From the NCBI RefSeq assembly GCF_036373705.1, contig NC_089863.1, positions 6,609,357 through 6,673,356 of the forward strand: 64,000 nucleotides of DNA, written 5' to 3'. The notes beneath the pieces were generated by a model that made no database searches, was not told where the DNA came from, and was given only the letters and a program-made list of their open reading frames with translations. This DNA is from Amia ocellicauda. Lineage: Eukaryota; Chordata; Actinopteri; Amiiformes; Amiidae. A program made the position numbers and the translations under genes. Positions 62,345-64,000 of this stretch are shown here, piece after piece. Each line of letters starts with the position of its first letter. Position 1 is the stretch's first letter.

Positions 62345-62420
62345 TCCATGCCGACAGAAAGTGTCGGGCCTCATCTGGGCAACACTGCCGTCAGAATCCA
62401 GCCTGACCCATTTAAATTGG
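62345..62420 (-). repeat. Dispersed repeat, copy 2
   Basis: CGGGCCTCATCTGGGCAACA then CAGAATCCAGCCTGACCCAT. It matches copy 1 at 47,735-47,815. Confidence 0.6.
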
Positions 62421-63166
62421 CCACCACGTTTGGCACAAGTCACAGCCGCACATCCTGAGGGCAACACAGCGGAAGGAGGCGTGTCCAGTATCTCTCATAA
62501 GGAGCCTTCTACATATATATATATAGCATATCTCAATATCTCAAGGGTTCTCCGCCTCGCCTTACAAATTTAAACCACAAACACATTGCAGTGAATGATG
62601 TGAAGGTGTAACAATCGAGCAGGACCATCTTTTACAGAGGTGGGGAGATGCCATGTGTGGTAGAATGAATTGACCCATTTTTATTTTCTTAATGGAGTGG
62701 CTGTTAATATTTATGGGGCTGGTTTTGGCGTATGAATTGTCCATATCCAACCTGCTTTTGTGACCCAGATATGGATCATAATAATCATAATCCATTCTTG
62801 AACGGACTACCGCCCCCAGTTTATGTGGCAATAAAATCATTTCAAGAACAGGGCCAAGTCTCCCCTAAATATGAATATCAGCCATCACAGCTCACAGGCG
62901 TGTGGGAGAGGAGACAGACGGACTGACACAGATGTGCGTTACGCAGGTAGGGAACGGGGACTGAATGGCAGCTGGCTTGTGTGTGTGTGTGTGTGTGAGT
63001 GTGTGTGTGTGTGTTTGTGGGGGGAAACAGGCCACCCTATCTGTATCCCTCTCCCTCCTCACACACGTAACCATCAGAGAGAGAGGGGGGAGAGGGGGAA
63101 AAAAACTAAAAATCAAAATGATGCAGTTAGTTTGGATGCATACAGAACAGCGGAGACACCTACTCA

Positions 63167-63170
<4 letters not shown>

Positions 63171-63241
<71 letters not shown>
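63171..63241 (+). repeat. (CT)n microsatellite
   Basis: About 35 CT units. Confidence 0.95.
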
Positions 63242-63246
<5 letters not shown>

Positions 63247-63828
63247 CCCCCTGTATATCAATTAAGGCTGTGTCCGTGACTGACTATCCCAGTGTACCAT
63301 ATGCAGCAGTCTGGAGTAGCTCTGGAGTAAGTCTACACAGCACAGATCACATGCGACACGATCCGGATTATAAACAGCTGGAGACGAGTGGATATTTCCA
63401 GTAGTGAATCGCACCCACCCAGCCAGCCAGCCCCCCAGTGCTCCGTCTGTGTCTTTTCCTACTGCGTTGCTGCAGCCCCGACAGGATCCCACCGTGCATA
63501 ACTATATACACACACACACACACACACATATATATAAATACGGAAGACGGATCACAGAGCTGCTCTCTCTCTCGCCCCATGTTTGCGTGCGTGTGTGTGC
63601 GTGTGTGTGCATGTGTGTGTGCATGTGTGTGCATGTGTGTGCGTGTGTTCAATGCACATATGCAAAGCGTGGATGTCGGGGTGTTATTGCGATGCAAACG
63701 TCAAGAAAGCACGTCACGACAGGGGCGCTGGAGACTCAAGGAAATGCAAAACGGCCAGCACAGCACAGCCCGGCAAAGGCACAATCTCGTCCGGGTTCAG
63801 GAAGGCGAGCAATTAACATCGGGTGAAT

Positions 63829-63870
63829 AATCACCATCACCATCACCATCACCATCATCATCATCATCAC
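63829..63870 (+). repeat. (ATCACC)n/(ATC)n repeat
   Basis: Four ATCACC units followed by five ATC units. Confidence 0.85.
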
Positions 63871-64000
63871 ACAAGTGTACAAATCACACACACACACGCC
63901 TCCAGCTCCGCAGACACCGCACAGACAGAGCCGTCTCGATCGCACTGATATCCATCCACCCCAACCCACTAAACCCAGACACCCCACGCCGCTGCTGCGC

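Larger units (their letters stand above)
45175..64000. other. Probable ARRB2 intron 1 or upstream region; no confident gene
   Basis: No exon encoding MGEKPGTR-like sequence with a donor was found on the minus strand. This 18.8-kb stretch is therefore either intron 1 or part upstream DNA. It contains microsatellites, minisatellites, a CR1 3' piece, a SINE-like tail and GC-rich unique sequence. Long translated frames here are (CA)n, (GA)n or (TC)n artefacts. Confidence 0.5.

Noticed and set aside
63828..63872. ATCACC/ATC repeat suggesting a CRISPR-like or regulatory array
   Set aside because: Simple trinucleotide/hexanucleotide microsatellite without spacers. CRISPR is not expected in a vertebrate genome.

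Overview
This is vertebrate nuclear DNA, most likely from a ray-finned fish. The evidence is intron-bearing genes with GT..AG junctions, L2, CR1, L1, Tc1, Harbinger, hAT and Ty3/Gypsy remnants of the kinds common in fish, and very abundant (CA)n, (GA)n and (TC)n microsatellites. A CR1-like LINE with an esterase-type ORF1 fits an early-branching fish, but I cannot name the species.

Bases 1 to about 25,300 are mostly transposable-element wreckage: a deleted Ty3/Gypsy element, a hAT-type element with an exact 8-bp target duplication that swallowed an L2 LINE, an inactivated Harbinger element, Tc1 fragments, an L1 broken up around a CR1-like LINE, MITE-like hairpins and a decayed ORF1-like gene. 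One host-type gene lies here, the terminal exon of a C2H2 zinc-finger gene on the minus strand (12,601-13,568).

Bases 26,000-45,200 are GC-rich and hold the host genes. MED11 (minus, three coding exons) encodes a Mediator head subunit. Head to head with it, about 1 kb from ATG to ATG, is a plus-strand eight-exon gene for an ATG16-like protein. It has the N-terminal ATG5-binding motif and the coiled coil but no WD40 domain. ARRB2 (minus, exons 2 to the end) encodes beta-arrestin 2. ARRB2 next to MED11 matches the mammalian 17p13 gene order, with the ATG16-like gene lying between them here. Bases 45,200-64,000 are non-coding and are probably ARRB2 intron 1, because no exon for the first eight residues is visible.

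The most striking signal is inside ARRB2: two adjacent 73-nt exons of identical phase that encode alternative versions of the same C-domain segment. One is the normal beta-arrestin form. The other looks like visual/cone arrestin and lacks two of the three basic residues known for phosphoinositide binding. Including both would shift the frame, so they should be mutually exclusive. Also notable are minisatellites in two ARRB2 introns that repeat an exon end together with its splice donor, and an intronic array of AGGTCA half-sites at 5-bp spacing.
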